Of a DNA stretch of 64,000 bases, positions 25,370 through 36,480 are shown one piece after another (positions within the stretch are counted from its first letter, which is position 1; each line of letters starts with the position of its first letter). The position numbers and the translations under genes are program-made. Under the pieces are notes generated by a model. It was not told the DNA's origin and ran no database searches. It was given only the letters and a program-made list of their open reading frames with translations. Source of the stretch: Gordonia sp. ABSL11-1 (lineage in GTDB: Bacteria; Actinomycetota; Actinomycetes; Mycobacteriales; Mycobacteriaceae); assembly GCF_030315685.1 (NCBI RefSeq), contig NZ_JASXSI010000013.1:111075-175074 (forward strand). Reading direction: 5' to 3'.

Positions 25370-26818
25370 GTGAACTCGACAGCCATATCCGCCGACCAGG
25401 GTTCGGCGACGTCCGCGCAGCCCTACCGCACGGTCGAGGAGCGTAGGGCCGACGGCCGCGCGGCCAGAGAGCGGCTGGCCCCGAGGGATCTCGGCGACCT
25501 CGCCTCCGACGTCGACGACAGCTCGCAGCGGGATCCGACGGCACTGTTGCTGCAGCAGGCGCAGACCCGGGTGGCCGAGCTGGTCCCGATCCGGCACGGC
25601 CGGATGGCCCGGACGCCGTTCACCTTCTACCGGGGCGCCGCGCTGGTGATGAGTGACGACCTGTCACGGTCGGCGAGCAGCGGACTCACGGTCCAACTGT
25701 GCGGTGATGCGCATCTGAGCAACTTCGGCTTCTTCGCGACGCCCGAGCGTCGACTGGCCTTCGACGTCAACGACTTCGACGAGACCTATCCGGGCCCGTT
25801 CGAGTGGGACATCAAACGGCTGGCGGCGAGTCTGGCCGTGGCCGCCTTCGACAACGGCCTGACCCGCAAGGAGGCCAAGCGGGTGGCGCGGGCGTGCGCG
25901 ACCGAGTACCGCGAGGCCATGACGGCCCAGGCGGGCAAGGGCACGTTGGCTGCCTGGTACACCCACGCCGAACCGTCCGAACGGCTGACGGAGGTCCGGG
26001 ATCTGGTCGGGGCGTCGGCGACGAAGAGCATGCGGTTGCAGATCAAGAAGGCCTGGCGCCGCGACAGCTTGCAGGCACTGTCGAAGTTGACCACCGTCGT
26101 CGACGGTGAGGTGCGGTTCGTCAGTGCGCCGCCGCTGATCGTTCCCGTCGAGGACGTCGTCCCCGATCGCGATCTGTCCACCGTCTACGACGAACTGCAG
26201 GGCAGGTTGGCCGAGTTCCGCGAGACGATGGCGCCGCGGCACCGCGTGCTGCTCGACAAGTTCGAGTTCGTCCGCATGGCGCGCAAGGTCGTCGGGGTCG
26301 GCAGCGTCGGCACCCAGGCGTGGGTGTTGCTGTTCCGGGGAAAGGACGACGGCGATCCGCTGCTGCTGCAGGCCAAGGAGGCGCAGGCGTCGGTCCTGGC
26401 CCGCTATCTGCCCGGCCCGGATTTCACGTCCGAGGGGGAGAGGGTTGTGAACGGGCAGAAGATCATTCAGGCGGTCAGCGATGTGTTCCTCGGGTGGCAG
26501 TCCGGAATCGGGTTCGACGGCGTCTACCGCCACTTCTACCTCCGGCAACTGCGTGACGCGAAGGGCTCGGTGCCGATCGAGACCCTCGACGCGGTCGCCC
26601 TGTCGGTCTACGGACGGGTGTGCGGCAGGGTGCTCGCCTACGGCCATGCCCGATCAGGGGACTCCGTCGCCGTCGCGGAGTACCTGGGGTCGACCGACGA
26701 GTTCGACCGTGCCATAGGACGTTTCGCGGTGGCATACGCAGACCGGAATGCCCGCGACCACGCGGCGTTCGTGGCGGCCATCGATCGCGGAGCCGTTCCC
26801 GCCACAGCGGACCACTAG
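25370..26818 (+). CDS. DUF2252 protein, copy 1
   Basis: A 482-residue DUF2252 protein. It contains TPFTFYRGAA (82-91), CGDAHLSNFGFF (111-122), the acidic NDFDE (134-138), PGPFEWDIKRLAAS and the mid-protein VVGVGSVGTQAW. The GDAHLSNFG/NDFDE pair resembles the Brenner (HGDLHxxN) and metal-binding motifs of aminoglycoside-phosphotransferase-like kinases, so an ATP-dependent role is plausible but unproven. Ten bases downstream a membrane protein begins. A paralogue of this gene lies at 60082. GTG 25370 is the chosen start, without a strong ribosome binding site. Confidence 0.88.
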   Translation: MNSTAISADQGSATSAQPYRTVEERRADGRAARERLAPRDLGDLASDVDDSSQRDPTALLLQQAQTRVAELVPIRHGRMARTPFTFYRGAALVMSDDLSRSASSGLTVQLCGDAHLSNFGFFATPERRLAFDVNDFDETYPGPFEWDIKRLAASLAVAAFDNGLTRKEAKRVARACATEYREAMTAQAGKGTLAAWYTHAEPSERLTEVRDLVGASATKSMRLQIKKAWRRDSLQALSKLTTVVDGEVRFVSAPPLIVPVEDVVPDRDLSTVYDELQGRLAEFRETMAPRHRVLLDKFEFVRMARKVVGVGSVGTQAWVLLFRGKDDGDPLLLQAKEAQASVLARYLPGPDFTSEGERVVNGQKIIQAVSDVFLGWQSGIGFDGVYRHFYLRQLRDAKGSVPIETLDAVALSVYGRVCGRVLAYGHARSGDSVAVAEYLGSTDEFDRAIGRFAVAYADRNARDHAAFVAAIDRGAVPATADH

Positions 26819-26828
26819 GAGGACTGTC

Positions 26829-28220
26829 GTGACCGATCAGACACCCGACCCGGCACAGGCTGACGACACCGACACCGACACCGATACCGACGCCGCCCGG
26901 CCGCTCGACGCCGACGAACGCGCCGAACTCGAACGACTGCGGGCGCAGGTGGTGTCGCAGACGCCCGACGCCCCCGGCCGAAAGATGGTGTGGCGCCGGA
27001 TCGGGGCGACCGTCCTCGTCGTCCTGTGTGCGCTCCTCGCCTTGCTCTCGGTGACCACCCGATACGTCCGCGGCGAGCTGCTCGACACCGGGCACTATCT
27101 TGCCACCGTTGCCCCACTGGCATCGGAACCCGCCGTGCAGCAACAGGTCTCCGATGCGATCGTCGAACAGATCGACGCCCAGGTCGACATCCAGGGGATC
27201 ACCGAGTCGGCGTTGCAGCAGCTCATCGACCTCACCCCGGCGGACCGGCCCCGCGTCGACTCGGCGCTTGTGGGGTTGGCCCCGGTCATCGCCAATCAGG
27301 CCCAGTCTTTCGTGCAGCAGACCGTGAACCAGTTCGTTCGTTCCGACGAGTTCACCGAGCTCTGGGTCGCGGCGAACCGCGGCGCGCACCAGTCGGTGGT
27401 CGCAGCACTCACCGGTGACACCCGGCGTGACGCGGTGAAGATCGACTCCGACGGCACGATCAGCATTCAGCTCGGACCGATCATCGACCAGGTCAGACAA
27501 CGGCTCACCCAGCGCGGCTTCGCCTTCGCCGACAAGATCCCCGAGGTCGACAAGAGTTTCGTCGTGTTCCAGTCGCCGCAACTCGCCAACGCCCAGCGCT
27601 ATGTCAGCGCCCTGGACAAGATCGCCGACATCCTGCCGTGGCTCGGCCTGGCCGCGGCGATCGGTGCCATCCTGCTGATCGGTCGCGGGAGACGTCTGCG
27701 GATGACGGCGATCGTCGCGGTGTCCATCCTGCTGGCGATGCTGGTGCTCGCCGTGGGCCTGTTGATCGGTCGGGCGGTCTACCTCAGTGAGGTGCCGGCG
27801 GATGTGCTGGCACCCGATGCGGCGCGGGTGATCTTCGATACCGTCGTCGGACCACTGCGGCTTGCGCTGCGAGCGGTCGCGGTGGCCGCGCTGGTCGTCG
27901 CCGTCGCGGTGTTCTTCGCCGGCGGATCGAGATCGGCGCAGGCCGTCCGCCGCGGATTCACCGGCGGTGTCGGTGCGATCGACGCCCGCCGTGCGCAGCG
28001 CGAGGCGAATGCCGTCGAGCGTGCACTGTGGCAGACGCGCATCCCGGTGCGTATCGCGATCGTCGCGGTGGCGGCCCTGATCCTCATGTTCTGGTCGTAT
28101 CCCACCGGACTGGTGGTGATCTGGACGGTGGTGGTCACATGCGTGGTGCTTGCGTTGCTCGAGATCGCGATGCGTCCGGCGAGGCGGGATGTCGGAGGCG
28201 AGGCCGAGACGTCAGCCTGA
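26829..28220 (+). CDS. Membrane protein co-transcribed with DUF2252
   Basis: A 463-residue integral membrane protein. An Asp/Thr-rich cytoplasmic N-terminus with DTDTDTDTD precedes helix 1 (about 53-77). A large extracytoplasmic domain of about 190 residues follows, then helices near 270, 300, 365 and 425. The start GTG 26829 is preceded by AGGAGGA, and only ten bases separate it from the DUF2252 stop, so the pair forms an operon. The TD repeat is coded by tandem GACACC units. I recognise no transporter or enzyme family. Confidence 0.8.
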   Translation: MTDQTPDPAQADDTDTDTDTDAARPLDADERAELERLRAQVVSQTPDAPGRKMVWRRIGATVLVVLCALLALLSVTTRYVRGELLDTGHYLATVAPLASEPAVQQQVSDAIVEQIDAQVDIQGITESALQQLIDLTPADRPRVDSALVGLAPVIANQAQSFVQQTVNQFVRSDEFTELWVAANRGAHQSVVAALTGDTRRDAVKIDSDGTISIQLGPIIDQVRQRLTQRGFAFADKIPEVDKSFVVFQSPQLANAQRYVSALDKIADILPWLGLAAAIGAILLIGRGRRLRMTAIVAVSILLAMLVLAVGLLIGRAVYLSEVPADVLAPDAARVIFDTVVGPLRLALRAVAVAALVVAVAVFFAGGSRSAQAVRRGFTGGVGAIDARRAQREANAVERALWQTRIPVRIAIVAVAALILMFWSYPTGLVVIWTVVVTCVVLALLEIAMRPARRDVGGEAETSA

Positions 28221-28482
28221 CGGCCGGGACCGGTGACCCGCGACCCGACGCGGGCGCGCCCACTCAGCTTCCCGGGGATGACGGCGGCGTGGCCGTGCGA
28301 CCGCGCCGACGGGCCACGCCCCGTGCCAACAGCGATGTCGAGTCGACGGTGGCCGGTGACCTGACCACCGGATGCCCGATGACGGCGCGGCGGGTCAGAC
28401 GTCCGTGACGCAGTGGCATGATTTCGTACCTCCGACCGCTTCGGTTGACGCTTCCTCCCGAGAATCTCAGAGAGACTGGGTG

Positions 28483-31254
28483 ATGTCGTCATCCGTGCGG
28501 GATGATCGGCGATCGATTCACGCTCGCGGCGCTAAGATGCACGCAGATCCCGGGATTCGGGCCGGGGCACAGAGATCGGGTACTCGAGTGGACGGTGCGG
28601 GCCGGCAGTTGGCTCCGGGTCTTCGGCTGCGCACGTCGCGTCCGGAGATCCCTCCCGGTCACGTCCGACTGCATCGCATCGATGCCGCGCTGGCCGCGTG
28701 CTCACCCGGGCAGGTGGCGGTGGTGACGGCCGGACCGGGATACGGGAAGACACTCGCCGTGGCGGCCTGGACCCGGGCACATCCCCCGGACGGCACGCTC
28801 GCCTGGTTGGCCGTCGACGACACGTCCGGGGTCCCGTCGTTCTGGAACGACATCCTGGGTGCGCTCGGGGCCGCGGGCGCCCTGCCGCCGGACAGCTCAC
28901 TGTGTGACATCGTGCCAGGCGTCGGATTCACCGAGCAGGAGGTGGACCTCGTCATCGACGGGCTGGCCGACTCCCCGGCGCCGATCACACTCGTCCTCGA
29001 CGACATCCAGTGGATCACCCGGCCCGAGGTCCTCGAATCCATCCACCACCTGATCCGCCGCCAACCCGAGCGGCTCCGCCTGATCCTCATCACGCGCAAG
29101 GCATCGGATCTCCGGCTGCAGAAGCTGCGCCTCGACGGGCGACTGACCGCGATCACCGCCGCTGACCTCACATTCACCCGCGATGATGTCATCGAGTTCT
29201 GCGTTCGGGCGCGCACCGAGGTCTCCGACGACGACATCGACACGCTTCTGGAACGCACCCAGGGGTGGCCGACCGGGCTGCGGTTGGCGGTGCTCAGCGC
29301 GCGAGACGACGACCTCCACGCCCGCGTCGCGCAGTTCACCGGGCAGAACGAACTCGTCGCCGCCTACCTGCTCGAGGAGGTCCTCGAGGATCTCGCACCC
29401 ACCGACCGGCGGTTCCTGTTGTCCACCAGCGTCGTCGAGGTGATGACCGCGGACCTGGCCCGCACGTTGTCCGGTCGGGCGGACAGTCGCAGAGTTCTCG
29501 ACGACCTGGTCGCCGACAACGTCTTGACGGTTCGGCTGTCGGACAGGCCCGACTGGTATGCCTACCATCCGCTGTTCCGCGAATTGCTCGCCGACCGACT
29601 CGCCGCCGAGAACCCGGACGCCCCTGCGGATCTGCATCGTCGTGCCGCGGAATGGTTTGTCGCCGAGGACGACCCGATCTCCGCGATCCGTCACTACGCG
29701 AGTGCGCGTGACTGGGCGATGGCGTCTCAGGTGCTGAGCACGATCGCCCTGCCGCTCGTGCTGTCGCCGCAGGCTCCGGCGCTCGCGGCCGCGCTGGCAC
29801 CCGTCGAGGCAGAGGCGGGGCGTCGACCGACGGTGGACACACTGCTGGCCGCGGCAATCGTCGCGTACCAGGCCGGCGACTTCGAGGTCATGGCGCGCAA
29901 CGCGAACGACGCGAGTCGCTTGCTGCGTGACGGCCCGGAGGCAGCGACGGTGGGCACGCGGATCGTCATCGCGCTGACCCGCATGGTGACCGCCCGGCAC
30001 AGTCACCTCGAGGACATCGTGGCGAGCTGCGACGCCATCCTCGACCTCGTCTCCGAGGTTCCCCGATCCGCGGTACCCGCGGCACCGGCGTACGCACTGA
30101 TAGCCCGCAACAACCGCGCAATCGGGATGTTTCAGATCGGCGAGATCGACACCGCTGCTGCCGATCTCGAGTACAGCCGTATGGCTGCGGAGAGCATCGG
30201 GATGTCGCTGATGGCGATGGCCGCCGGCACGTACCTCACCCTCGTCGACCTCGTCCGGGGGGAGTTGCCGGAGACGCGACGCCGGGTCGAGGAGATCGCA
30301 GCGGTGGCGTCCCGCCGTGGCTGGACCCGCCAGCCACAGGCGATCGCACTCTATGCGGCCGCAGCGCTCATGCATCTCGAGTGCCATGAACTCGAGCAGG
30401 CGGATCACGCGGTCGCCCTGGGACGTCGCGCCGTTGCCGGCGGATCCGACACCGGTGCCTGGCTGATCGTCGAGGCGGCAGCGGTGGGCATCGCGATCGC
30501 ACGCGGCGATGCATATGCGGTCCGGGCCGCATGTCGCCGTCTGGATCTCGCGCGTTCGCGCTCACGGTCGCTTCCGGCGCTGTTGAGCAGCTGGCACGAC
30601 GTCGTCACCGCGGAGGCGCGGATCGTGACCGGCGAGTCCGACGCCGTCATCGTCGAATCGGCCGGTCGGGCACGCGACGCGTCGTACGCCGACTCGCTGG
30701 CCCGGGTCGTCCTGGCGAAGGCGTATCTGGCCGTCGGCCGTCCGGCTGAGGCTCTCGACACACTCGGCACCACAGCAGAATTCGCTCCGTATCGGCTCCA
30801 GGTCGTCGAGGCGGAGGTGTTGTCGGCGGTCGCTTCCGCGCAGTTGCACCGCGAGGCCGTTGCGCTCGAACACATCGCCGCCGCAGTGCGGCTCGCCGAA
30901 CCGGTCGGCCAGAAGCGGCCGTTCGTCGTGGCGGGACCCCTGGTCGCCGGCCTGCTCCTGCGTCACCAACGGCTCGCCGGCAAGGAGTCGGTGTTCCTCC
31001 GCGACCTGGTCACGGTGTGCGGCGCGGGATCCTCACCGGTCGTCGACGCCGGGATTCCGATCGAACCGCTGACCGACCGGGAACTGGTCGTTCTCCGGTA
31101 TCTGCCGACGATGTACAAGGCCTCGGAGATCGCCGCCGACCTGTTCGTGTCGGTGAACACCGTGAAGACCCATCAGCAATCGATCTACCGGAAACTCGGT
31201 GTCTCCACTCGGCGGGACGCCGTCGACCGCGCCCGGGAGCGCAATCTGATCTGA
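28483..31254 (+). CDS. LuxR-family ATP-binding (LAL/MalT-like) regulator
   Basis: A large STAND-type regulator of about 923 residues. Walker A AGPGYGKT is near 83-90, Walker B is LVLDDIQ, followed by a long TPR-like helical region (about 400-840) and a C-terminal LuxR HTH with VNTVKTHQQSIYRKLGV. These proteins bind an effector and ATP, oligomerise, and activate promoters. Start choice is uncertain: ATG 28483, ATG 28537 and GTG 28588 are all in frame without strong ribosome sites. It follows the DUF2252-membrane pair and is convergent with the DUF6325 gene; a truncated homologue lies at 61614. Confidence 0.88.
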   Translation: MSSSVRDDRRSIHARGAKMHADPGIRAGAQRSGTRVDGAGRQLAPGLRLRTSRPEIPPGHVRLHRIDAALAACSPGQVAVVTAGPGYGKTLAVAAWTRAHPPDGTLAWLAVDDTSGVPSFWNDILGALGAAGALPPDSSLCDIVPGVGFTEQEVDLVIDGLADSPAPITLVLDDIQWITRPEVLESIHHLIRRQPERLRLILITRKASDLRLQKLRLDGRLTAITAADLTFTRDDVIEFCVRARTEVSDDDIDTLLERTQGWPTGLRLAVLSARDDDLHARVAQFTGQNELVAAYLLEEVLEDLAPTDRRFLLSTSVVEVMTADLARTLSGRADSRRVLDDLVADNVLTVRLSDRPDWYAYHPLFRELLADRLAAENPDAPADLHRRAAEWFVAEDDPISAIRHYASARDWAMASQVLSTIALPLVLSPQAPALAAALAPVEAEAGRRPTVDTLLAAAIVAYQAGDFEVMARNANDASRLLRDGPEAATVGTRIVIALTRMVTARHSHLEDIVASCDAILDLVSEVPRSAVPAAPAYALIARNNRAIGMFQIGEIDTAAADLEYSRMAAESIGMSLMAMAAGTYLTLVDLVRGELPETRRRVEEIAAVASRRGWTRQPQAIALYAAAALMHLECHELEQADHAVALGRRAVAGGSDTGAWLIVEAAAVGIAIARGDAYAVRAACRRLDLARSRSRSLPALLSSWHDVVTAEARIVTGESDAVIVESAGRARDASYADSLARVVLAKAYLAVGRPAEALDTLGTTAEFAPYRLQVVEAEVLSAVASAQLHREAVALEHIAAAVRLAEPVGQKRPFVVAGPLVAGLLLRHQRLAGKESVFLRDLVTVCGAGSSPVVDAGIPIEPLTDRELVVLRYLPTMYKASEIAADLFVSVNTVKTHQQSIYRKLGVSTRRDAVDRARERNLI

Positions 31255-31257
31255 CGG

Positions 31258-31698
31258 TCACCGCCGGGAGCCGGGATCGGCCTCCAGCGTCGCGACGATG
31301 GCCCGGGTCGGGATCCGGCCCTGGGCGACGACCTGGGCCCCGGCAGCATGCGCCGCAACAGCAAAGGGCCCGGCGCACAGATACTCCCAGATGATGACTG
31401 CCGCACACCGGCCCGGCGCGATGGCCGTGGCCAGGTTCACGACGTCCTCCAGCGCGAGGATCTCGGCCAGCGCGCCGTCGAGGATGCCGAGACCGGCGTC
31501 GGCCAGATCCTCGAACTCGGTGACGTCGATCCTGCCGTCACGGTCGCGTTCGATGACGAGGAGGTCGAGGACCCGCATCACGCCGCTCTCCACGAGTGAT
31601 GCGAGTTCGGCCGACATCTCATCGGTGAGAGTCGCTGTCCGATAGGGGAGTTCGACGACGACATAATCGATCGGACCCAGGCCGGCCGAGGTGGTCAT
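31258..31698 (-). CDS. DUF6325 protein
   Basis: A 146-residue protein with GPIDYVVVELP at the N-terminus, an acidic middle (EFEDLADAGLGILDGALAEI) and a hydrophobic segment (AAVIIWEYLCAGPFAVAAHAAG). It belongs to the DUF6325 group, which is frequent near LuxR regulators and SHOCT proteins in actinobacteria. GAGGAGG precedes ATG 31698 by about seven bases. Its stop faces the stop of the LuxR gene across three bases. Function is unknown; regulation by the neighbour is plausible. Confidence 0.75.
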   Translation of the reverse strand: MTTSAGLGPIDYVVVELPYRTATLTDEMSAELASLVESGVMRVLDLLVIERDRDGRIDVTEFEDLADAGLGILDGALAEILALEDVVNLATAIAPGRCAAVIIWEYLCAGPFAVAAHAAGAQVVAQGRIPTRAIVATLEADPGSRR

Positions 31699-32041
31699 CG
31701 TGGGCCTCCTCGACGTCGGGTCCGGGCTCGTCGCGTGGGACCTGTCCCATGGAGTCTGCGTCGCCACGGCCACCCTGTCGTCATCCGGAAAGGATGATTG
31801 GGCAGGAGAATGGGTCCGGGTCCCCGGCGAGGATCGCCCGCCGTCGGATGGGACCCGGCCCATGCCCGGACACGATGGACACGGAGGTCATCCGTGCATC
31901 GTGGATTCAGAGCGCGACATCGCGTCGCGTCGGTGGGTGTGGCACGCGGCCGCTGCCGCGATGTCGAGGTCCTGGCGACCATGGACCCTCGTGCGAGTGA
32001 TCCTCGTGGAGTGGTCGGTCGAGGGTGGTCGCTGCTCCGGC
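31699..32041. other. 343-bp intergenic region with two palindromes
   Basis: No credible gene is seen here. It carries the perfect palindrome TGGGAC-CT-GTCCCA (31736-31749) close to the start of the DUF6325 gene, and a related imperfect one, ATGGG-acccgg-CCCAT (31848-31863). Either could be an operator for the minus-strand DUF6325 gene. The rest lies downstream of leuA and holds no clear terminator. Confidence 0.5.
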
Positions 32042-33973
<1,932 letters not shown>

Positions 33974-34015
33974 TCAGACCCCGCCGCGGCAACCGAGAAG
34001 GAGGGCGCGCTGCAT
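33974..34015 (-). CDS. leuL: Leucine leader peptide
   Basis: A 13-codon open frame reads MQRALLLGCRGGV, with three Leu codons in a row (CTC CTT CTC). It begins at ATG 34015 and ends at TGA 33974-33976, upstream of the leuA start. Leader peptides rich in the product amino acid are typical of attenuation-controlled biosynthetic genes. The ATG is eight nucleotides downstream of a -10 box, so it may be the first codon of a leaderless mRNA. It is an inference from sequence pattern and gene context. Confidence 0.65.
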   Translation of the reverse strand: MQRALLLGCRGGV

Positions 34016-34022
34016 GCTCAGG

Positions 34023-34052
34023 ACTGTACTCCCCGGACCGAGCGAGGATCAA
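34023..34052 (-). promoter_or_regulatory. Promoter for the leuA leader
   Basis: On the reverse strand TTGATC (34047-34052) and TACAGT (34023-34028) are separated by 18 bases, near the sigma-A consensus. The predicted start point falls at or just before the leader ATG at 34015, giving a leaderless leader peptide. Confidence 0.6.
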
Positions 34053-34098
34053 ATGTGCCGCGTCGGCTGTTCCGCCGACGCCCGTGCAGACGGTCGGG

Positions 34099-34971
34099 TC
34101 ACGGCGTGTATCGGATCCAGTCGACCTTCACCGTGCCGGGATTCGGCGTCGACGAGTTGGTGGCTCCCGGCCACGTACCGCCGACCGCCAGGTTGAGGAT
34201 CGGATACATCGGCTTGTTGTAGACCCATTGTTCGCCTGCGGTGAGTTCGCTGCGGTTGACCGTGAAGTACGCCGCGCCGTCGAACAGGAAGGTGATGGCT
34301 GTGGCCGTCTTGCGCACGCCGTAGGTGTGGAAGGCCGACGGATCGATGCCGGTGATGTCCGAGCCGCGTGAGTACTGGCCGTTGAGACCGGTCGGCAGTG
34401 GGATGCCGTCGGGGACGACGTCGCGGACGGACCCGAGGTCGAGGGAACCGAAGCCGCCCTCGCCGGTGGGACCGTGGATACCGATGTGGACGAAGTCGGA
34501 GCTGTTGATGTGCTCGGCCATGTCGATCTCACCCGCGTCGGGGAAGCCGGCCTCCCAGATGTCGTGGCCCAGCATCCACCAGCCGGTGTGCAGACCCTGC
34601 CCCTTCGGCATCGCGATGCGCGCGTTGATCGTGCCGTAGGTGAACTCGAACTTGTCCTTCGTGTTGATGCGCGCGGACGTCCAGGTGTCGCCGTCGCGGC
34701 GCGCCTCGATGAGGAGATTGCCGTCGCCGTCGAGCCGACTGTTCTGCCGGGAGGAGGTGTAGGTCTGCTTCTCGTCGTTGCCCCAGCCGCCGGCGCCGAC
34801 CTCGTGATTCCAGTAGGCGCCGTTCGGCGCCGAACCGGCAGCGCCGTTGAACTCGTCGGCGAACGCGACGTCGGCGGCGCGTGCCGTCGACGGTGTGATC
34901 ATCGCGACGGCAAGTGTGGATGTGAGGGCCAGCACGGCTGCGGCGACGGTGCGGCGGAGGGTCTTCGACAC
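34099..34971 (-). CDS. Secreted glycoside hydrolase family 16 (beta-glucanase)
   Basis: A 290-residue exported GH16 enzyme with a signal peptide (about 1-32, cut after ARA). The catalytic motif is GEIDMAEH (E-I-D-x-x-E), with the first Glu the nucleophile and the second the acid/base. Other family blocks are GWWMLGHDIWEAGFPDAG and FHTYGV. Such enzymes hydrolyse beta-1,3 or mixed beta-1,3/1,4 glucans. In Mycobacteriales secreted relatives may act on environmental glucans, or possibly on the organism's own wall-associated glycans. A GT2 gene lies divergent from it. Confidence 0.9.
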   Translation of the reverse strand: MSKTLRRTVAAAVLALTSTLAVAMITPSTARAADVAFADEFNGAAGSAPNGAYWNHEVGAGGWGNDEKQTYTSSRQNSRLDGDGNLLIEARRDGDTWTSARINTKDKFEFTYGTINARIAMPKGQGLHTGWWMLGHDIWEAGFPDAGEIDMAEHINSSDFVHIGIHGPTGEGGFGSLDLGSVRDVVPDGIPLPTGLNGQYSRGSDITGIDPSAFHTYGVRKTATAITFLFDGAAYFTVNRSELTAGEQWVYNKPMYPILNLAVGGTWPGATNSSTPNPGTVKVDWIRYTP

Positions 34972-35053
34972 AGGATAGGCTTACCACACCTCGATGTACG
35001 GTGTTCGGTGGGGTGAATCGGGGATTCGACGTCCTTCGTGATCAGATGGCCCC

Positions 35054-35854
35054 ATGGCATCGCCCGGAACCCCAGCTGTCGCCGTGGTCGTCCCTGCCTT
35101 CGATGAGGCGGCCTACATCGCGCAGACTCTCGCCGCGTTGCAGGTGCAGACGTTCGGCGACGTCGTCCACCGTGAGGTTCTGCACGGATTCCGCATCATC
35201 GTGGTCGACAACAACAGCACCGACGAGACCGCGGACATCGTGCGCCGGGCCGCGGCGTCGTCGTCGGTGCCGATCGAGCTCATCACCGAGACCGAGCCCG
35301 GAACGGGATGTGCGGCCGACACCGGCTTCCGCCACGCGATCGCGACGGGCGCGATCTACATCGCCCGGACCGACGCGGACACGCTGCCCGCGCCCGACTG
35401 GTTGTCGAACCTGCTGGTGCCGTTGCTCGAAGGCAAGCGTCTCGTCGGCGGACGTGTGCGCGCGCGGAGCGAACAGGGGACGTCGGCGGCGGTCTTCAAC
35501 GCTGTCGGCCACCTGTGGCGGGTGGGGCATGCCGTGGAGTGGTGGCGCACCCGGACGCAGCCGGATGAGTTGCGGAGGAGTTTCGCGGTGGTCGGCAACA
35601 ATCTCGCCGTTGACGCGGAGATGTATCAACGGTGCGGCGGGTTCCCGCGCACGAGTATCGGTGACGTCGATGAGGATCAGGTGCTCCAGCAGCGGGTGCG
35701 GGCGGTCGCCGGCGGACGCGGCATCGCGCTCCGCAAGCAAGCGGTCGTCTACACATCGCTTCGCCGGCTCGAGGCGTACGGGACCAAGGGTTTCGTCGAG
35801 TGGTACCGATCGGACGACCGCTCGACGATCGATCGCGACGCCGACATCCGCTGA
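35054..35854 (+). CDS. Glycosyltransferase family 2
   Basis: A 266-residue soluble GT-A enzyme. The N-terminal VVVPAFDEAAYIAQTL, the nucleotide-contacting VVDNNSTDETADIV, and ARTDADTLP (DxD-like metal site, about residues 108-116) fit family 2. It has no membrane helix. The donor and acceptor cannot be predicted. It is divergent from the GH16 gene, so the pair may act on the same polysaccharide, but this is speculative. Confidence 0.8.
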   Translation: MASPGTPAVAVVVPAFDEAAYIAQTLAALQVQTFGDVVHREVLHGFRIIVVDNNSTDETADIVRRAAASSSVPIELITETEPGTGCAADTGFRHAIATGAIYIARTDADTLPAPDWLSNLLVPLLEGKRLVGGRVRARSEQGTSAAVFNAVGHLWRVGHAVEWWRTRTQPDELRRSFAVVGNNLAVDAEMYQRCGGFPRTSIGDVDEDQVLQQRVRAVAGGRGIALRKQAVVYTSLRRLEAYGTKGFVEWYRSDDRSTIDRDADIR

Positions 35855-36060
35855 CGCCGCCCGGTTTACGAAGGATCGGGTTCGCCAGTAGCGCACATAA
35901 GCGGCAAAATGGCCTCTGAGCTGGGAAAATGATGCTCGTTTCGACAGCAGAATCTCAGTCGTCTCACATCTGTGGCCGATAGTTTCTCTCGCGTGCCGAG
36001 GCGCTCGGTACACCTCTCGCGGCGGCTGTGCCGTCCGACGGTCAGAAAGGTATGTGCTCC

Positions 36061-36471
36061 ATGGACCTCAACTCCCGCATGTCCCGACGGGTCGCCTGCA
36101 CCCTCGCGGGCGTCGGTATCGCATCGACGATCGCCGTCGGTGGTGTCGCCACCGCGACGCCGGCACCCACGTCGCACCCACAGGTGACCGGAACGAACTG
36201 CTCCGTCACGCAGGTCGAACGCGCACTCGCCAAGGAGGATCCGGCCCTGTGGAAGCGAATCGAGGCGAACCCGATGATGAAGAAGCACTTCGAGTCCGCG
36301 CTCATCATGACGAAGGAACAGCGGAAGGCCAAGCGCGCCGAGTTCCGCAAGAATCATCCGGCCGAGTCGGCGATCGGACGGTTCATCCGCGAACATCACC
36401 TGACACGTCCGGAGATGACGAAGACCCGCGACGCGGTCAAGCGGGCGAAGGTGTCCTGCAGCCGGTTCTGA
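36061..36471 (+). CDS. Hemophore-related secreted protein (Rv0203-like)
   Basis: A 136-residue exported protein. The signal peptide ends near ATATPA (about residue 36). The mature helical domain has two cysteines (C near TGTNCSV and the C-terminal VSCSRF) and the pattern ALWKRIEANPMMKKHFESAL plus FRKNHPAESAIGRFI. This matches the hemophore-related family to which Rv0203 belongs, which can bind heme outside the cell. The ATG at 36061 follows AAAGG by ten bases. No siderophore genes are adjacent; a role in heme uptake is inferred from family. Confidence 0.75.
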   Translation: MDLNSRMSRRVACTLAGVGIASTIAVGGVATATPAPTSHPQVTGTNCSVTQVERALAKEDPALWKRIEANPMMKKHFESALIMTKEQRKAKRAEFRKNHPAESAIGRFIREHHLTRPEMTKTRDAVKRAKVSCSRF

Positions 36472-36480
36472 TCGGCGGGG

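Noticed and set aside
28221..28482. Small gene between the membrane protein and the LuxR regulator
   Set aside because: Frames here have no start context or conserved pattern; it is more likely the LuxR promoter region.
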